From contig CAVZZP010000004.1 in assembly GCA_963779765.1 (NCBI GenBank), positions 558,001 through 622,000 on the forward strand: DNA of 64,000 nucleotides, in the 5' to 3' direction. How positions within the stretch are numbered: position 1 is the first letter of the stretch; each line of letters opens with the position of its first letter. Of the stretch, positions 28,328 to 37,468 are shown one piece after another. The translations under genes and the position numbers were made by a program. The notes under the pieces were generated by a model. That model did not search any database. It saw only the letters and a program-made list of their open reading frames with translations, and was not told the DNA's origin. This stretch comes from Silicimonas sp963779765 (GTDB lineage Bacteria > Pseudomonadota > Alphaproteobacteria > Rhodobacterales > Rhodobacteraceae).

Positions 28328-29511
28328 CAGACCGCGTCCAGCGCGGCCTTCAGGTCGGCGATCAGGTCGTCTGCATCCTCGAGCCCGATCGACAGCCGCA
28401 CCAGCCCCCGTGTGATCCCCAACGCGTCTCGCTGCTCGTCGCTCAGCCGCTGGTGCGTCGTCGTGGCGGGGTGCGTGACGATGGACTTCGCATCGCCCAG
28501 GTTGTTCGAAATCACGATGATCTCAAGCGCATTGAGGAACCGGAACGCCGCCTCCTGCCCGCCTTTGAGGTCCAGCGAAATCACCGTCCCGGCCTTCTCG
28601 AGCTGCCGCATCGCAAGGTCGTGCTGCGGATGGTTCGGAAGGCCCGGATAGATCACCCGCGCCAGCCGCGCGTCACCCTCCAGCGCTTGCGCCACCTTCA
28701 GCGCCGCATCCGCCTGCGCATGGACGCGCAAGTCCATCGTCTCGAGCCCCTTCAGCAGAAGCCACGCGGTGAACGGGCTCATCGCGGCTCCGGTGTGCTT
28801 GAGATAGGGCTCCAGCGTCTTGCGGATGTACTCGCGCGTGCCGAGGACAACACCGCCCAAGACGCGCCCCTGCCCGTCGATGTGCTTCGTCGCCGAATAG
28901 ACCACCACGTCCGCGCCAAGCTCGATGGCGCGGGAAAAGACCGGCGTCGAAAAGACGTTGTCCACGACGACAAGCGCACCCACGCCATGCGCGATCTCCG
29001 CCACCGCCTCAAGGTCGATCACCTCCAGCGTCGGGTTAGACATCGACTCAAGGAACACAGCCTTCGTCCCCGGCCTCACCGCCGCCCGCCACTGGTCCAG
29101 GTCGGTGCCGTCGACGAAAGTCACCTCTACACCGAAGCGCGTCAGAACCTCCTCGAGGATATAGAGACACGACCCGAACAGCGCCCGAGCCGAGACCACG
29201 TGGTCGCCCGCCCGCAGCATTGAGGTCAGCGCGGCATTCACCGCCGCCATTCCAGAGGCCGTTGCGAAGGCGTCCTCCGCCCCCTCGATCGCCGCGATCC
29301 GCTCTTCGAACATCCGCACGGTCGGGTTGCCGTAGCGGGCATAGATGAACTCGTCCTCGCCCGCCTTCTCGAACCGCGCCGCCGCCTGCTCGGCGCTGTC
29401 GTAGACGAACCCCTGGGTCAGGAAGATCGCTTCCGACACCTCGTTGTACTGGCTCCGGCGAATGCCGCCATGCACCAGCGTCGTCCTGCGTTTCCAATCC
29501 TTGGTCGACAT
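28327..29511 (-). CDS. metZ: O-succinylhomoserine sulfhydrylase
   Basis: A 394-residue PLP enzyme of the Cys/Met metabolism family. The pyridoxal lysine is in VVYSATKHIDGQGRVLGGVV, and YARYGNPTVRMFEERIAAIEG and ATASGMAAVNAAL are the N-terminal signatures. It forms homocysteine from acyl-homoserine and sulfide. The choice of O-succinyl- over O-acetylhomoserine rests on resemblance to the MetZ group. GGAGG precedes the ATG at 29511, and a SAM-II riboswitch plus terminator lie in the leader, so expression should fall when S-adenosylmethionine is high. Confidence 0.94.
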   Translation of the reverse strand: MSTKDWKRRTTLVHGGIRRSQYNEVSEAIFLTQGFVYDSAEQAAARFEKAGEDEFIYARYGNPTVRMFEERIAAIEGAEDAFATASGMAAVNAALTSMLRAGDHVVSARALFGSCLYILEEVLTRFGVEVTFVDGTDLDQWRAAVRPGTKAVFLESMSNPTLEVIDLEAVAEIAHGVGALVVVDNVFSTPVFSRAIELGADVVVYSATKHIDGQGRVLGGVVLGTREYIRKTLEPYLKHTGAAMSPFTAWLLLKGLETMDLRVHAQADAALKVAQALEGDARLARVIYPGLPNHPQHDLAMRQLEKAGTVISLDLKGGQEAAFRFLNALEIIVISNNLGDAKSIVTHPATTTHQRLSDEQRDALGITRGLVRLSIGLEDADDLIADLKAALDAV

Positions 29512-29531
29512 GGGGACGCCTCCTTTCCGCA

Positions 29532-29564
29532 ACAAAAAGCCCCCACCGCACGAGCGCCGGGGGC
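29532..29564 (-). terminator. Leader terminator between SAM-II aptamer and metZ
   Basis: On the minus strand GCCCCC (29564-29559) pairs with GGGGGC (29544-29539) around a GC-rich loop and is followed by TTTTTG. It lies between the aptamer and the metZ ribosome site, in the position of an attenuator. Confidence 0.75.
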
Positions 29565-29580
29565 GGAAGTCCGTCCCAGA

Positions 29581-29640
29581 CCTCTTTAGCGGAATGTTTA
29601 ACGTGGCCCGCAATCCGGTGAACAAATCGCCACGGTGCGG
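29581..29640 (-). ncRNA. SAM-II riboswitch upstream of metZ
   Basis: The minus strand carries the compact SAM-II core in order: CGTGGCGATTTG, CCGGATTGCGGGCCACG, TTAAACA and CGCTAAAG. GTGGC pairs with GCCAC to form P1, and the loop and 3' tail form the pseudoknot typical of alphaproteobacterial met leaders. Binding of S-adenosylmethionine is expected to lower metZ expression. Confidence 0.88.
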
Positions 29641-29741
29641 GCTGGCTAGACCTCTGCGCGCGCTCCGTCAAGAGACTTGGATGAGGAAGTCCTTAACCTC
29701 CAGCCGCCTAGTCTCGGTCCGACCGGCCGGGAGCGCGCGCC

Positions 29742-30071
29742 ATGATGATGAAAGAGACGTTCAACAGGCGGTTCAGCCCGAACCGCCGCCGCACGCGGGT
29801 ACAGGCCTGGTTCCACCGCGACGCGGACGGCGCCGCCGGCCGCCTGCGCGTCACGATCCGGGACGTCAGCTACGACGGAATGCGCCTCGACGTCGACGAG
29901 GATCTCGCCCCCGGCACCGCCGGCGCGGTCGAGGTGCTGGGCACCCGCATCCCCGCCATCGTCCACTGGTGGAAGAACGGCCAGGCCGGTGTCCACCTCG
30001 CCGAACGGCTCGACCGCGACCTTCTCGTGGCGCTCGAAGCCGCCGACGACGACCTTGCAGACTACCGTTAG
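29742..30071 (+). CDS. PilZ-domain protein
   Basis: A 109-residue single PilZ domain. The c-di-GMP-binding arginine cluster is in RRFSPNRRRTRV and the second motif is VSYDGMRL (D/NxSxxG form), so ligand binding is plausible. No partner domain. It probably modulates motility or exopolysaccharide through a protein target. It is divergent from the metZ leader and overlaps the convergent septation gene by 4 bp. Three ATG codons in a row leave the exact start open. Confidence 0.85.
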   Translation: MMMKETFNRRFSPNRRRTRVQAWFHRDADGAAGRLRVTIRDVSYDGMRLDVDEDLAPGTAGAVEVLGTRIPAIVHWWKNGQAGVHLAERLDRDLLVALEAADDDLADYR

Positions 30072-30676
30072 GCGTCGCCGCCCTCGTCCTCGATCATGTG
30101 GCGCTGAAGCGCGAGGATTCGAATCCACAGGAACAGGAACATCAGAAGCGGAAAGCCGAAAGTCTCGATCTTGACCCAGGCGTCCGTCGACATCGTGCGC
30201 CAGACGATCTCGTTGCCGATGGCCAGCGCCGCGAAGAACAGCGTCAAACGCCAGGTCAGCTTCATCCAGCCCTCATGCGTCATCGGCAGGAACTCCGACA
30301 TCACCCAGGCGAGGTACGACCGCCCCTGCAGAAGTCCTATGCCCAGGATCAGCGCGAACAGCCCATAGACCAGCGTGGTCTTCATCTTGAAGAACCGCTC
30401 GTCGTTGAACCACACCGTCAGCCCGCCGAAGACGACGACCATGACGACGGTGAAGACCTGCATCCTGCTCAGCTTTCCCGTCAGCCGCCACAGGATGGCA
30501 AGCGACAGAAGCAGGATCGGCACGAAGGCCGCTGCAGCCACGATGAAGCCGGAATACTCACGCCCGCCAATGACATAGGTCTCGTCCCTCATGTAAAGGT
30601 AGGCCACGAAGAACAGAAGCGGCGGCCCCAGTTCCAGGACTTGCTTCACCACCGGGCTGATTTCCTTACCGCTCAT
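30068..30676 (-). CDS. yciB: Intracellular septation protein A (YciB family)
   Basis: A 202-residue inner-membrane protein with five to six helices. The family marks are VLELGPPLLFFVAYLY at the N-terminus, KTTLVYGLFALILGIGLL in the middle and LTWRLTLFFAALAIGNEIVW towards the end. In enteric bacteria the family supports septum formation and envelope integrity. The start at 30676 is preferred over the longer frame because the extra residues are polar and not conserved. It is followed upstream by an EamA gene on the same strand. Confidence 0.92.
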   Translation of the reverse strand: MSGKEISPVVKQVLELGPPLLFFVAYLYMRDETYVIGGREYSGFIVAAAAFVPILLLSLAILWRLTGKLSRMQVFTVVMVVVFGGLTVWFNDERFFKMKTTLVYGLFALILGIGLLQGRSYLAWVMSEFLPMTHEGWMKLTWRLTLFFAALAIGNEIVWRTMSTDAWVKIETFGFPLLMFLFLWIRILALQRHMIEDEGGDA

Positions 30677-30701
30677 CGCACACCTTTTCCTGTCATCGAC
30701 C

Positions 30702-31601
30702 TCAACCGCCCATCTCCACCAGAACCGCTCCCGCCGCAATCAGAACGATCAGCAAGAGCCGCCTCGGCCCCACGCCCTCGCCCAGCATGATCCACCCGAG
30801 GAACGCCGCGAACACCACGCTCGTTTCGCGCAGCACCGCCGCCTCGCCCACCTTGTCCAGCCGCGTGGCCAGCATGATCCCCCCGAAGGACAGGAACGCC
30901 ACCACCGCGCCAAGGACGCCAAGCCGCAGAACCGGGCCCAGAGGCCGGGGCAGCCGCCCCCGCCGCAACACCATATAGCCCACCGGAATTGTGATCCCGT
31001 CGATAAGGAAGAACCAGGCGATGAAGGTGAAGGGATTTGGCGTCGCGCGGATCGCATAGGCGTCCCACGTCGTATAAAGCGCCACGAACCCGCCCGTGAC
31101 CATGGCCAGCCCAAGCGCCAGCGGCAGCTTCGCCCGGTCCACCACGATGTGGCGCAGGTTGTAGAGCGCAAGCCCCAGGATCCCGCCCATCAGCACCCCG
31201 ACGCCCAGCCATTGCAGAGGCGCGAAGGTCTCGCCGAAGACCAGCATCGCACCCATCAGCGTGAAGGCCGGCGACGACCCCCGCACCACCGGATAGACGA
31301 CGGTATAGGCGCCCACCGAATAGGCCGCGCCCTGCGCCAGCTTGTAGCCGACATGGATCGCCCAGGCGCCGGCGAACAGGGGCCAGACCTCGGGTTCCGG
31401 TGCGGGCACCAGGAACAGGGCCATGGGCAGCGCCATCACCACGTAGCAGGCGTCTATCGCGGCGCGCGCCGTCCAGGGGTCCGTCTTTCCCTTCTGCAAC
31501 GCGCCGAAAAGCGCGTGCAGGAAAGCCGCCTGAAGCGCCAGGACCAGCGCCAGGTGCCGCCCGGCCTCGGTGCCCTCGAGAGAGACCAGCCATTCGCTCA
31601 C
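30702..31601 (-). CDS. EamA/DMT-family transporter
   Basis: A ~299-residue membrane protein with ten predicted helices in two EamA repeats (for example ALVLALQAAFLHALFGALQ near the N-terminus and LGWIMLGEGVGPRRLLLIVL at the end). The start is taken as GTG at 31601 (MSEWLVSLEG), where GACAGGGGT provides a ribosome site; an in-frame ATG at 31664 would add an unconserved arginine-rich head overlapping the divergent promoter. Substrate unknown. Confidence 0.87.
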   Translation of the reverse strand: MSEWLVSLEGTEAGRHLALVLALQAAFLHALFGALQKGKTDPWTARAAIDACYVVMALPMALFLVPAPEPEVWPLFAGAWAIHVGYKLAQGAAYSVGAYTVVYPVVRGSSPAFTLMGAMLVFGETFAPLQWLGVGVLMGGILGLALYNLRHIVVDRAKLPLALGLAMVTGGFVALYTTWDAYAIRATPNPFTFIAWFFLIDGITIPVGYMVLRRGRLPRPLGPVLRLGVLGAVVAFLSFGGIMLATRLDKVGEAAVLRETSVVFAAFLGWIMLGEGVGPRRLLLIVLIAAGAVLVEMGG

Positions 31602-31666
31602 ACCCCTGTCGCCGAAACCGAAAGCGGGCCTCGTGCGTTGTGCCGCGCGCAAGGGACGGGACATCC

Positions 31667-32164
31667 ATGATCGAAACCATCGTCGACGAATTCACCGGCA
31701 CCTTCAGCAGGGTGCCATTCGAAGTCGCGGCCACGCGCCTTCTCGCCGCCGTCCTCCTCGGCGCGGCCATCGGCTATGAGCGCGAACGGCGCGAGAAACC
31801 GGCGGGCCTTCGGACCAACATGCTCGTCTCGATCGCGGCCTGCCTCTTCGTCGTGGTGGGGATCGAGCTGTCCTCCATCACCTTCGGCGACGAGGGCTCG
31901 CAGCGCCAGGATCCCCTGCGCCTGATCGAGGCGGTGACGGCCGGCGTGGCCTTCCTCGCCGCGGGACTGATCTTCACCTCCGGCGGCAAGGTCCGCAACA
32001 TCACGACCGGGGCGACGCTCTGGCTTGCGGGCGCGGTCGGCCTTGCCTGCGGCGCGGGGCAAATTCCCCTCGCGGCCATGGCGACGGTCATCGTTATCAT
32101 CATCCTCACCCTCATCCGCAGGTTCGAGCAGATGATGGGAACCTACGAAGACCCGGAGGGCTGA
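31667..32164 (+). CDS. MgtC/SapB-family membrane protein
   Basis: A 165-residue protein with four to five helices. The MgtC core includes RLLAAVLLGAAIGYERE and the following REKPAGLRTNMLVSI, then FLAAGLIFTSGGKVRNITTG and ATLWLAGAVGLACGAG. It lacks the C-terminal ACT-like domain of virulence-associated MgtC, matching the short form of unknown role. It is divergent from the EamA gene and convergent with ftsY. Confidence 0.9.
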   Translation: MIETIVDEFTGTFSRVPFEVAATRLLAAVLLGAAIGYERERREKPAGLRTNMLVSIAACLFVVVGIELSSITFGDEGSQRQDPLRLIEAVTAGVAFLAAGLIFTSGGKVRNITTGATLWLAGAVGLACGAGQIPLAAMATVIVIIILTLIRRFEQMMGTYEDPEG

Positions 32165-32184
32165 AGCCACGCAAGGGCCGAGTG

Positions 32185-33315
32185 TCACGCGCCGGCCCCT
32201 GTCAGGGCCTTGGCGAAGTCCTCGGGATCGAAGGGCGACAGGTCGTCGATCTGCTCGCCGACCCCGATTGCGTGGATCGGCAGGCCGAAACGGTCGGCCA
32301 GCGCCACCAGCACCCCGCCCTTCGCCGTGCCGTCGAGCTTGGTCATCACCAGACCCGTCACATCGGCGATCTTGCGGAAGATCTCGACCTGCGACAGCGC
32401 GTTCTGCCCCGTCGTCGCGTCGAGGACGAGGATGGTGTTGTGCGGCGCCTCGGGGTCCTTCTTGCGGATCACGCGCACGATCTTCGCAAGCTCCTCCATC
32501 AGATCCTGCCGGTTCTGAAGCCGCCCGGCGGTGTCGATCATCAGAAGGTCCGCGCCCTCGGCCTCGGCCCGCGTCATCGCGTCGAAGGCAAGGCTCGCCG
32601 GGTCCGACCCTTCGGGCGCCGTCATCACCGGCACGCCGGCCCGGTCGCCCCAGACCTGAAGCTGCTCGACGGCTGCGGCGCGGAAGGTGTCGCCCGCGGC
32701 GATCACCACCGTCTTGCCCGCCGCACGGAACTGCGAGGCGAGCTTGCCGATCGTCGTCGTCTTGCCCGAGCCGTTCACGCCCACGACCAGCACGACCTGC
32801 GGCCGCTTGGCATAAAGCGGCATCGGCTTCGCCACCGGCTCCATGATGCGCGCGATCTCGCCCGCCATCACCGCCTTCAGCTCCTCGGTCGAGAACTTCC
32901 GCCCGAAGCGCCCCTCGGCCATGTTCGCGGCGACCCGCGCGGCGGTCTCGACGCCCATGTCGGACGTGATGAGAAGCTCCTCGATCCGCTCCAGCATGTC
33001 GTCGTCGAGCGTCCGGCGCACCACGACCTCGGGCGCGGCGCGTCCCGTGAGCCGCCCCAGAAGCCCGCCCCTGTCGCGCGGCGGCGCAGGCGTGGGCGCA
33101 GGCGTCATCGCCTCGACGGGAGGTGACACAGGATGCGCGGCCGGTGCAGGCGAGGGCGGAGGCGCGGGCGGACGTTCGGGCGGACGTTCGGGCGCAGGCT
33201 CCGGCGTCGTCGCCGCCTCCTCCGTCCCGCCGTCCTCGACGATGGCCTCCAGCCCCTCGTCGATCTTCGACGAGGATTTGAAGAGCCGGTCCTTGAGCTT
33301 CGAGAAGAATGCCAT
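32185..33315 (-). CDS. ftsY: Signal recognition particle receptor FtsY
   Basis: A 376-residue SRP GTPase that docks ribosome-nascent chain complexes at the membrane. A short hydrophobic/charged head (MAFFSKLKDRLFKS) leads to a long proline/alanine/glutamate-rich linker (residues ~25-85), then the N domain and the G domain with GVNGSGKTTTIGKLA, DTFRAAA, DTAGRLQNR and TKLDGTAKGG. The linker is of low complexity and should evolve fast. Start at 33315 by family length. Confidence 0.96.
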   Translation of the reverse strand: MAFFSKLKDRLFKSSSKIDEGLEAIVEDGGTEEAATTPEPAPERPPERPPAPPPSPAPAAHPVSPPVEAMTPAPTPAPPRDRGGLLGRLTGRAAPEVVVRRTLDDDMLERIEELLITSDMGVETAARVAANMAEGRFGRKFSTEELKAVMAGEIARIMEPVAKPMPLYAKRPQVVLVVGVNGSGKTTTIGKLASQFRAAGKTVVIAAGDTFRAAAVEQLQVWGDRAGVPVMTAPEGSDPASLAFDAMTRAEAEGADLLMIDTAGRLQNRQDLMEELAKIVRVIRKKDPEAPHNTILVLDATTGQNALSQVEIFRKIADVTGLVMTKLDGTAKGGVLVALADRFGLPIHAIGVGEQIDDLSPFDPEDFAKALTGAGA

Positions 33316-33421
33316 GCCTTCCACCTAATCCGCGTATGCGGAAGATGGAAGCCCGGCGGGAGGGCGCCACCCGACTGCACTGCCCCTTCCACCCGCACGC
33401 GCCGCATGTCACTCTCGTCCC

Positions 33422-33815
33422 ATGCGCGCCCTCGTCCTCACAGCCCTTCTCGCCGCGGCTCCCGCCGCCGCCGAAACGCCTCTCTCGGCCGCAGAGTTCG
33501 AGAGCATCGTCACCGGCCGGACCCTGTCCTACGCCTCGTCGGGGGGCGAATACGGCGCCGAGGAGTATTTCGACGGCCGCCGCGTGCGCTGGTCCTATCT
33601 CGACGGCGACTGCGCCGAGGGCCGCTGGTACGAGGCGGGCGAGCAGAATCTGCTTCGTCTACGACACCATCCCCGAGGTCCAGTGCTGGACCTTCTACCA
33701 GCGCGACGGCCGCCTTTTGGCGAAGTTCGAGAACGACCCCGGCGTGACCGAGCTTTACGAGACCAGCCGCCGCGACGGCCCGCTCATGTGCCTCGGACCC
33801 GAGGTGGGCGTCTGA
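33422..33815 (+). CDS. Small secreted conserved protein (one frameshift)
   Basis: About 130 residues when joined near 33650, where one extra A turns EQICFVYD into a different frame. A signal peptide (LVLTALLAAAPAAAE) is followed by a domain with LSYASSGGEYGAEEYFDGRRV, VQCWTFYQRDG and PLMCLG. Four cysteines (DCAEG, ICFVY, QCWTF, MCLG) could form two disulfides. This looks like a conserved periplasmic protein of Rhodobacteraceae; function unknown. Confidence 0.7.
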
Positions 33816-33860
33816 CGAGCCCCTGCTCCTTCATTTCTTTACAAATACGCAATTCCGACG

Positions 33861-35361
33861 TCAGCCCCGCCGCACCGGCACCCGACCGTCGCGGAACTCG
33901 ATCTCCAGCGCCTCGCTCTTCCGCGCCTCACCTGCCTCCGTCACCACGGCCCCGGCCCCGTCGCGAACCACCGCATAGCCCCGCGCCAGCGTCCCCTGAT
34001 AGCTGAGCGTCCCCAGCATCCGCCCGAGCCCATCCAGCCGGTCCCGCCGCCGAACGCGCCCCTGCGCCTCGCAGCGGTCAAGCGCAGCACCTGCCCGCTC
34101 CAGCGCCTCGCGCCCTCGTCCCAGCCGCAGCACCAGCGGCTCGGGTCTCAGCCGCACCTTCCCCAGCCGGTCGCGGTGCAGCGCCACGTCGCGCGTCAGC
34201 GCCGGCGCCAGCCGTCCGCCACAGGTGTCGAGCCGCCGCTGCGCCTCCCTCAGCCGCGCCCTCAGCGCCGCAGGCCGCAACGCGCCCGCCAGCGCCTCGA
34301 ACGTCTTCCGCTTCCGCGCCGCCGACCGCTCCAGCGCCGCGCCGAGCCGCGCCTCGGCCCGGTCGAGCCTCTGGCGCGGATCCGACAGCAGCGTCTCTGG
34401 CCGGGGCAGGATGCGCGAGAGATCCGACAGCCGCTGCCGCCGCCGCTCGACCCCCTGCCGAACCCCGCGCAAGAGACGCGCCTCCTGCTCGCGGGTCCAG
34501 GCGATCAGCTCGACGCGCACCGGCACCGCCATCTCGGCCGCCGCCGTGGGCGTGGGCGCGCGGCGGTCGGCGACATAGTCGATCAGCGTCGTGTCCGTCT
34601 CGTGCCCCACCGCCGAGATCAGCGGGATGGCCGATTCCGCCACCGCCCGCGCCACGATCTCCTCGTTGAATCCCCAGAGGTCCTCGATCGACCCGCCGCC
34701 CCGCGCGACGATGATGAGGTCGGGGCGAGGCAGCGCACCCCCCGGCGTCAGCGCGTTGAACCCCCGGATCGCGGCCGCGACTTGCGGCGCGCACTCCTTG
34801 CCCTGCACGGCCACCGGCCAGATCATCACCTTGCGCGGGAAGCGGTCCCTCAGCCGGTGCAGGATGTCCCGGATCACCGCCCCCTGCGGAGACGTCACCA
34901 CCCCGATGATATCCGGCAGGAACGGCAGCGGCTTCTTCCGCTCGGCCGCGAACAGCCCCTCGGCGGCCAGCGCCTTCTTCCGCCGCTCGAGCATCGCCAT
35001 CAGCGCGCCCTCGCCCGCCGACCGCGATCCGCGTGACGTTCAGCCCGTACTTCGACGAGAACCCCGAGGCCGTCATCTTGCCCTCGGCGATGACCTCCAT
35101 CCCCTCCTCGGGCATCAGATCCAGACCCGCCACCTGCCCCTTCCAGGTCATGCAGGACAGGACCGACTTGTCGTCCTTCAGGTCGAAGTACAGGTGCCCC
35201 GAGCGCGCGTGGACGACGCGGCCCACCTCGCCCCGCACCCGCACATGGGCCATCTCGCCCTCGAGGATGCGGCGCACGGTGCCCGCGATCTCCGAGACGG
35301 TGAACTCGGGCGTGTTGTCGCCCGCGCCGCCGCCGTCGCCCACATGCTCGAACAGGTCCAT
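33861..35361 (-). CDS. xseA: Exodeoxyribonuclease VII large subunit (one frameshift)
   Basis: About 500 residues joined near 35020, where one extra G breaks RIAVAGEGAL. The N-terminal OB domain has VRVRGEVGRVVHARSGHLYF. The nuclease core has PLPFLPDIIGVVTSPQGAVI, IIVARGGGSIEDLWGFNEE and SAVGHETDTTLIDYVADRRA, all XseA hallmarks, followed by a long arginine-rich coiled coil and the C-terminal LARGYAVV. It degrades single-stranded DNA with the small XseB subunit, which is not seen here. Divergent from purD. Confidence 0.93.
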
Positions 35362-35436
35362 CGGCTCCCCTCGCGCTTGTCTAGCAGGCGCGTTTCGTGT
35401 CTATCGGCGCCGACCATAGCGAAGGGGGCGCGCACA

Positions 35437-36702
35437 GTGAACATCCTGATCCTCGGCGGCGGCGGACGCGAGCACGCGCTGGCCTGGGCGGTGCTCCAGA
35501 ACCCGAAGTGCGACAAGCTGATCGTGGCGCCCGGCAACGCAGGCATCGCCGCCATCGCCGACTGCGCCGAACTCGACATCCTCGACGGCGGCGCGGTGGC
35601 GACCTTCGCCGAAGAGAACGCCATCGACTTCGTCATCGTCGGCCCCGAGGCTCCCCTGGCCGCGGGCGTGGCCGACGACCTGCGCGGCGCGGGCTTCCTC
35701 GTCTTCGGTCCCTCGAAGGAGGCCGCCCGCCTCGAAGCCTCGAAGAGCTTCACCAAGGAGATCTGCGACGCGGCAGGCGCTCCCACCGCCGCCTGGGCCC
35801 GCTTCACCGAGGCCGATCCCGCGAAGACCTACGTCCGCACGCAGGGCGCCCCCATCGTCGTGAAGGCCGACGGCCTCGCCGCCGGCAAGGGCGTCGTCGT
35901 GGCGATGACCCTGGACGAGGCCGAAACCGCCATCGACGACATGCTCGGCGGCCAGTTCGGCGCGGCAGGCGCCGAGGTGGTCATCGAGGAGTTCATGGAC
36001 GGCGAGGAAGCCTCGTTCTTCGTCCTCTGCGACGGCACGGACGCCCTCGCCATAGGCACGGCGCAGGACCACAAGCGCGTGGGCGACGGCGATACCGGCC
36101 CCAACACCGGCGGCATGGGCGCCTATTCCCCCGCCCCCGTCCTGACCGACGAGATCGCGCGGCGCGCCATGGACGAGATCGTGAAACCCACGCTGGCCGA
36201 GATGTCGAAGCGCGGCACCCCCTATCAGGGCGTCCTCTACGCCGGGCTGATGATCGAGAACGGCACCCCCCGCCTCGTCGAATACAACGCCCGCTTCGGC
36301 GACCCCGAATGCCAGGTGCTGATGATGCGCCTCGGCGCGCAGGCGCTCGACCTGATGCAGGCCGCAGCCGAGGGGCGGCTTGCCGAGACGCGCGTGAACT
36401 GGGCCGACGACCACGCGATCACGGTCGTCATGGCCGCCACAGGCTATCCCGGTGCCTACGAGAAGGGCAGCGAGATCCGGGGACTGGACGCGATGCCCGA
36501 GGACTCTTTCCGCATGGTCTTCCACGCCGGCACCGAGGCGCGCGACGGCGCCATCGTCGCCACCGGCGGCCGCGTCCTGAACGTCACCGCGCGCGCCGCG
36601 TCCTTGGCCGAGGCCCGCGACGCCGCCTACGCGATGGTCGACGGCATCGACTGGCCCGGCGGCTTCTGCCGCCGCGACATCGGCTGGCGCGCGCTGCCCT
36701 GA
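35437..36702 (+). CDS. purD: Phosphoribosylamine-glycine ligase
   Basis: A 421-residue ATP-grasp enzyme that makes glycinamide ribonucleotide in purine synthesis. MNILILGGGGREHALAW opens the N domain; KADGLAAGKGVVVA and the GDGDTGPNTGGMGAYSP loop are the ATP-grasp signatures; and EYNARFGDPECQV holds the metal ligands. The start is a GTG at 35437, behind AAGGGGG. Its opposite-strand neighbour is xseA. Confidence 0.97.
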   Translation: MNILILGGGGREHALAWAVLQNPKCDKLIVAPGNAGIAAIADCAELDILDGGAVATFAEENAIDFVIVGPEAPLAAGVADDLRGAGFLVFGPSKEAARLEASKSFTKEICDAAGAPTAAWARFTEADPAKTYVRTQGAPIVVKADGLAAGKGVVVAMTLDEAETAIDDMLGGQFGAAGAEVVIEEFMDGEEASFFVLCDGTDALAIGTAQDHKRVGDGDTGPNTGGMGAYSPAPVLTDEIARRAMDEIVKPTLAEMSKRGTPYQGVLYAGLMIENGTPRLVEYNARFGDPECQVLMMRLGAQALDLMQAAAEGRLAETRVNWADDHAITVVMAATGYPGAYEKGSEIRGLDAMPEDSFRMVFHAGTEARDGAIVATGGRVLNVTARAASLAEARDAAYAMVDGIDWPGGFCRRDIGWRALP

Positions 36703-36775
36703 GGCAGTCTGCGGTCGATGGAGGCGCGAGAACGCCCGGAGACGTCCCCGCCGGCAAGGCGGAGGGTGTTCCCGC

Positions 36776-37468
36776 TCATTCCGGCTCACACTCCTCGAAC
36801 TTGCTCTCGAAGAAATCCGTCACGCGCTGGACGTGGTCTTCCCACTCTGGAATGTCCCCGACGGAAACCAGGAACTGCGCTTCCCACCCGTTTCCCATGT
36901 AGTAACTCGCTTCGCAGGCACCCGTGCGGGGCGACAGCGGGCACCGCATTGCCAGTGGCATGAATTTGTCTTCTGGCACGAGCCGCAGATCAAGCGGCCG
37001 CACGCGACACCGGGCAGGAACCTGGCCATCCGGCTTGTAATCTTCATTGGTCTTCAGAGAGATCAGCCCGTGATCGAACGGCTCCTCAAGACAGGCTCCC
37101 GGAGGGGGATCTGTCCGGGCCTTCGTCCGGGCTGCATAGTTGAGGTCACTCACCGGAAAATATGCTGCGCCGATACCAGTCCTTCCCGGATCGTCCGTTT
37201 TCTCCGGCGTCAGATATGGCGCCGGAACCAGAAAACGGCTTGCATTGCCGAACGGGCTCGCTCGACCTTCAAGGTAGGCCTCGACCTCACCGGCCTCATG
37301 CGACAGGCATATGGCTTTGTTTGCCTTTTCGTACCGATGTGTGACCGTTTCGGCAGACGCTCCGGACGAGACGGCGATCATCGAGACGATCATGAGCAGC
37401 CGAATGTGGAACCGGGAAGGCCGGGAGACGTCTCCGCGGTCAAGGCAGGCGAGGGTGACGCAGGTCAT
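36776..37468 (-). CDS. Secreted protein of unknown function, tandem paralogue 1
   Basis: Up to 230 residues with a signal peptide (MIVSMIAVSSGASAE); the start is either 37468, overlapping the stop of the upstream paralogue by ATGA, or the internal ATG at 37393. The mature part (~200 residues) has KANKAICLSHEAGEVEAYLE, FLVPAPYLTPEKTDD, ACLEEPFDHGLISLKTNE, and MGNGWEAQFLVSVGDIPEWE, ending EECEPE. Several cysteines suggest disulfides. No family recognised. It is about 80% identical to the gene at 37465-38136. Confidence 0.75.
   Translation of the reverse strand: MTCVTLACLDRGDVSRPSRFHIRLLMIVSMIAVSSGASAETVTHRYEKANKAICLSHEAGEVEAYLEGRASPFGNASRFLVPAPYLTPEKTDDPGRTGIGAAYFPVSDLNYAARTKARTDPPPGACLEEPFDHGLISLKTNEDYKPDGQVPARCRVRPLDLRLVPEDKFMPLAMRCPLSPRTGACEASYYMGNGWEAQFLVSVGDIPEWEDHVQRVTDFFESKFEECEPE

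Noticed and set aside
30110..30125. tRNA-like T-loop motif (GGATTCGAATCC)
   Set aside because: It lies inside the conserved yciB coding sequence and has no surrounding cloverleaf; no tRNA was found elsewhere by eye.
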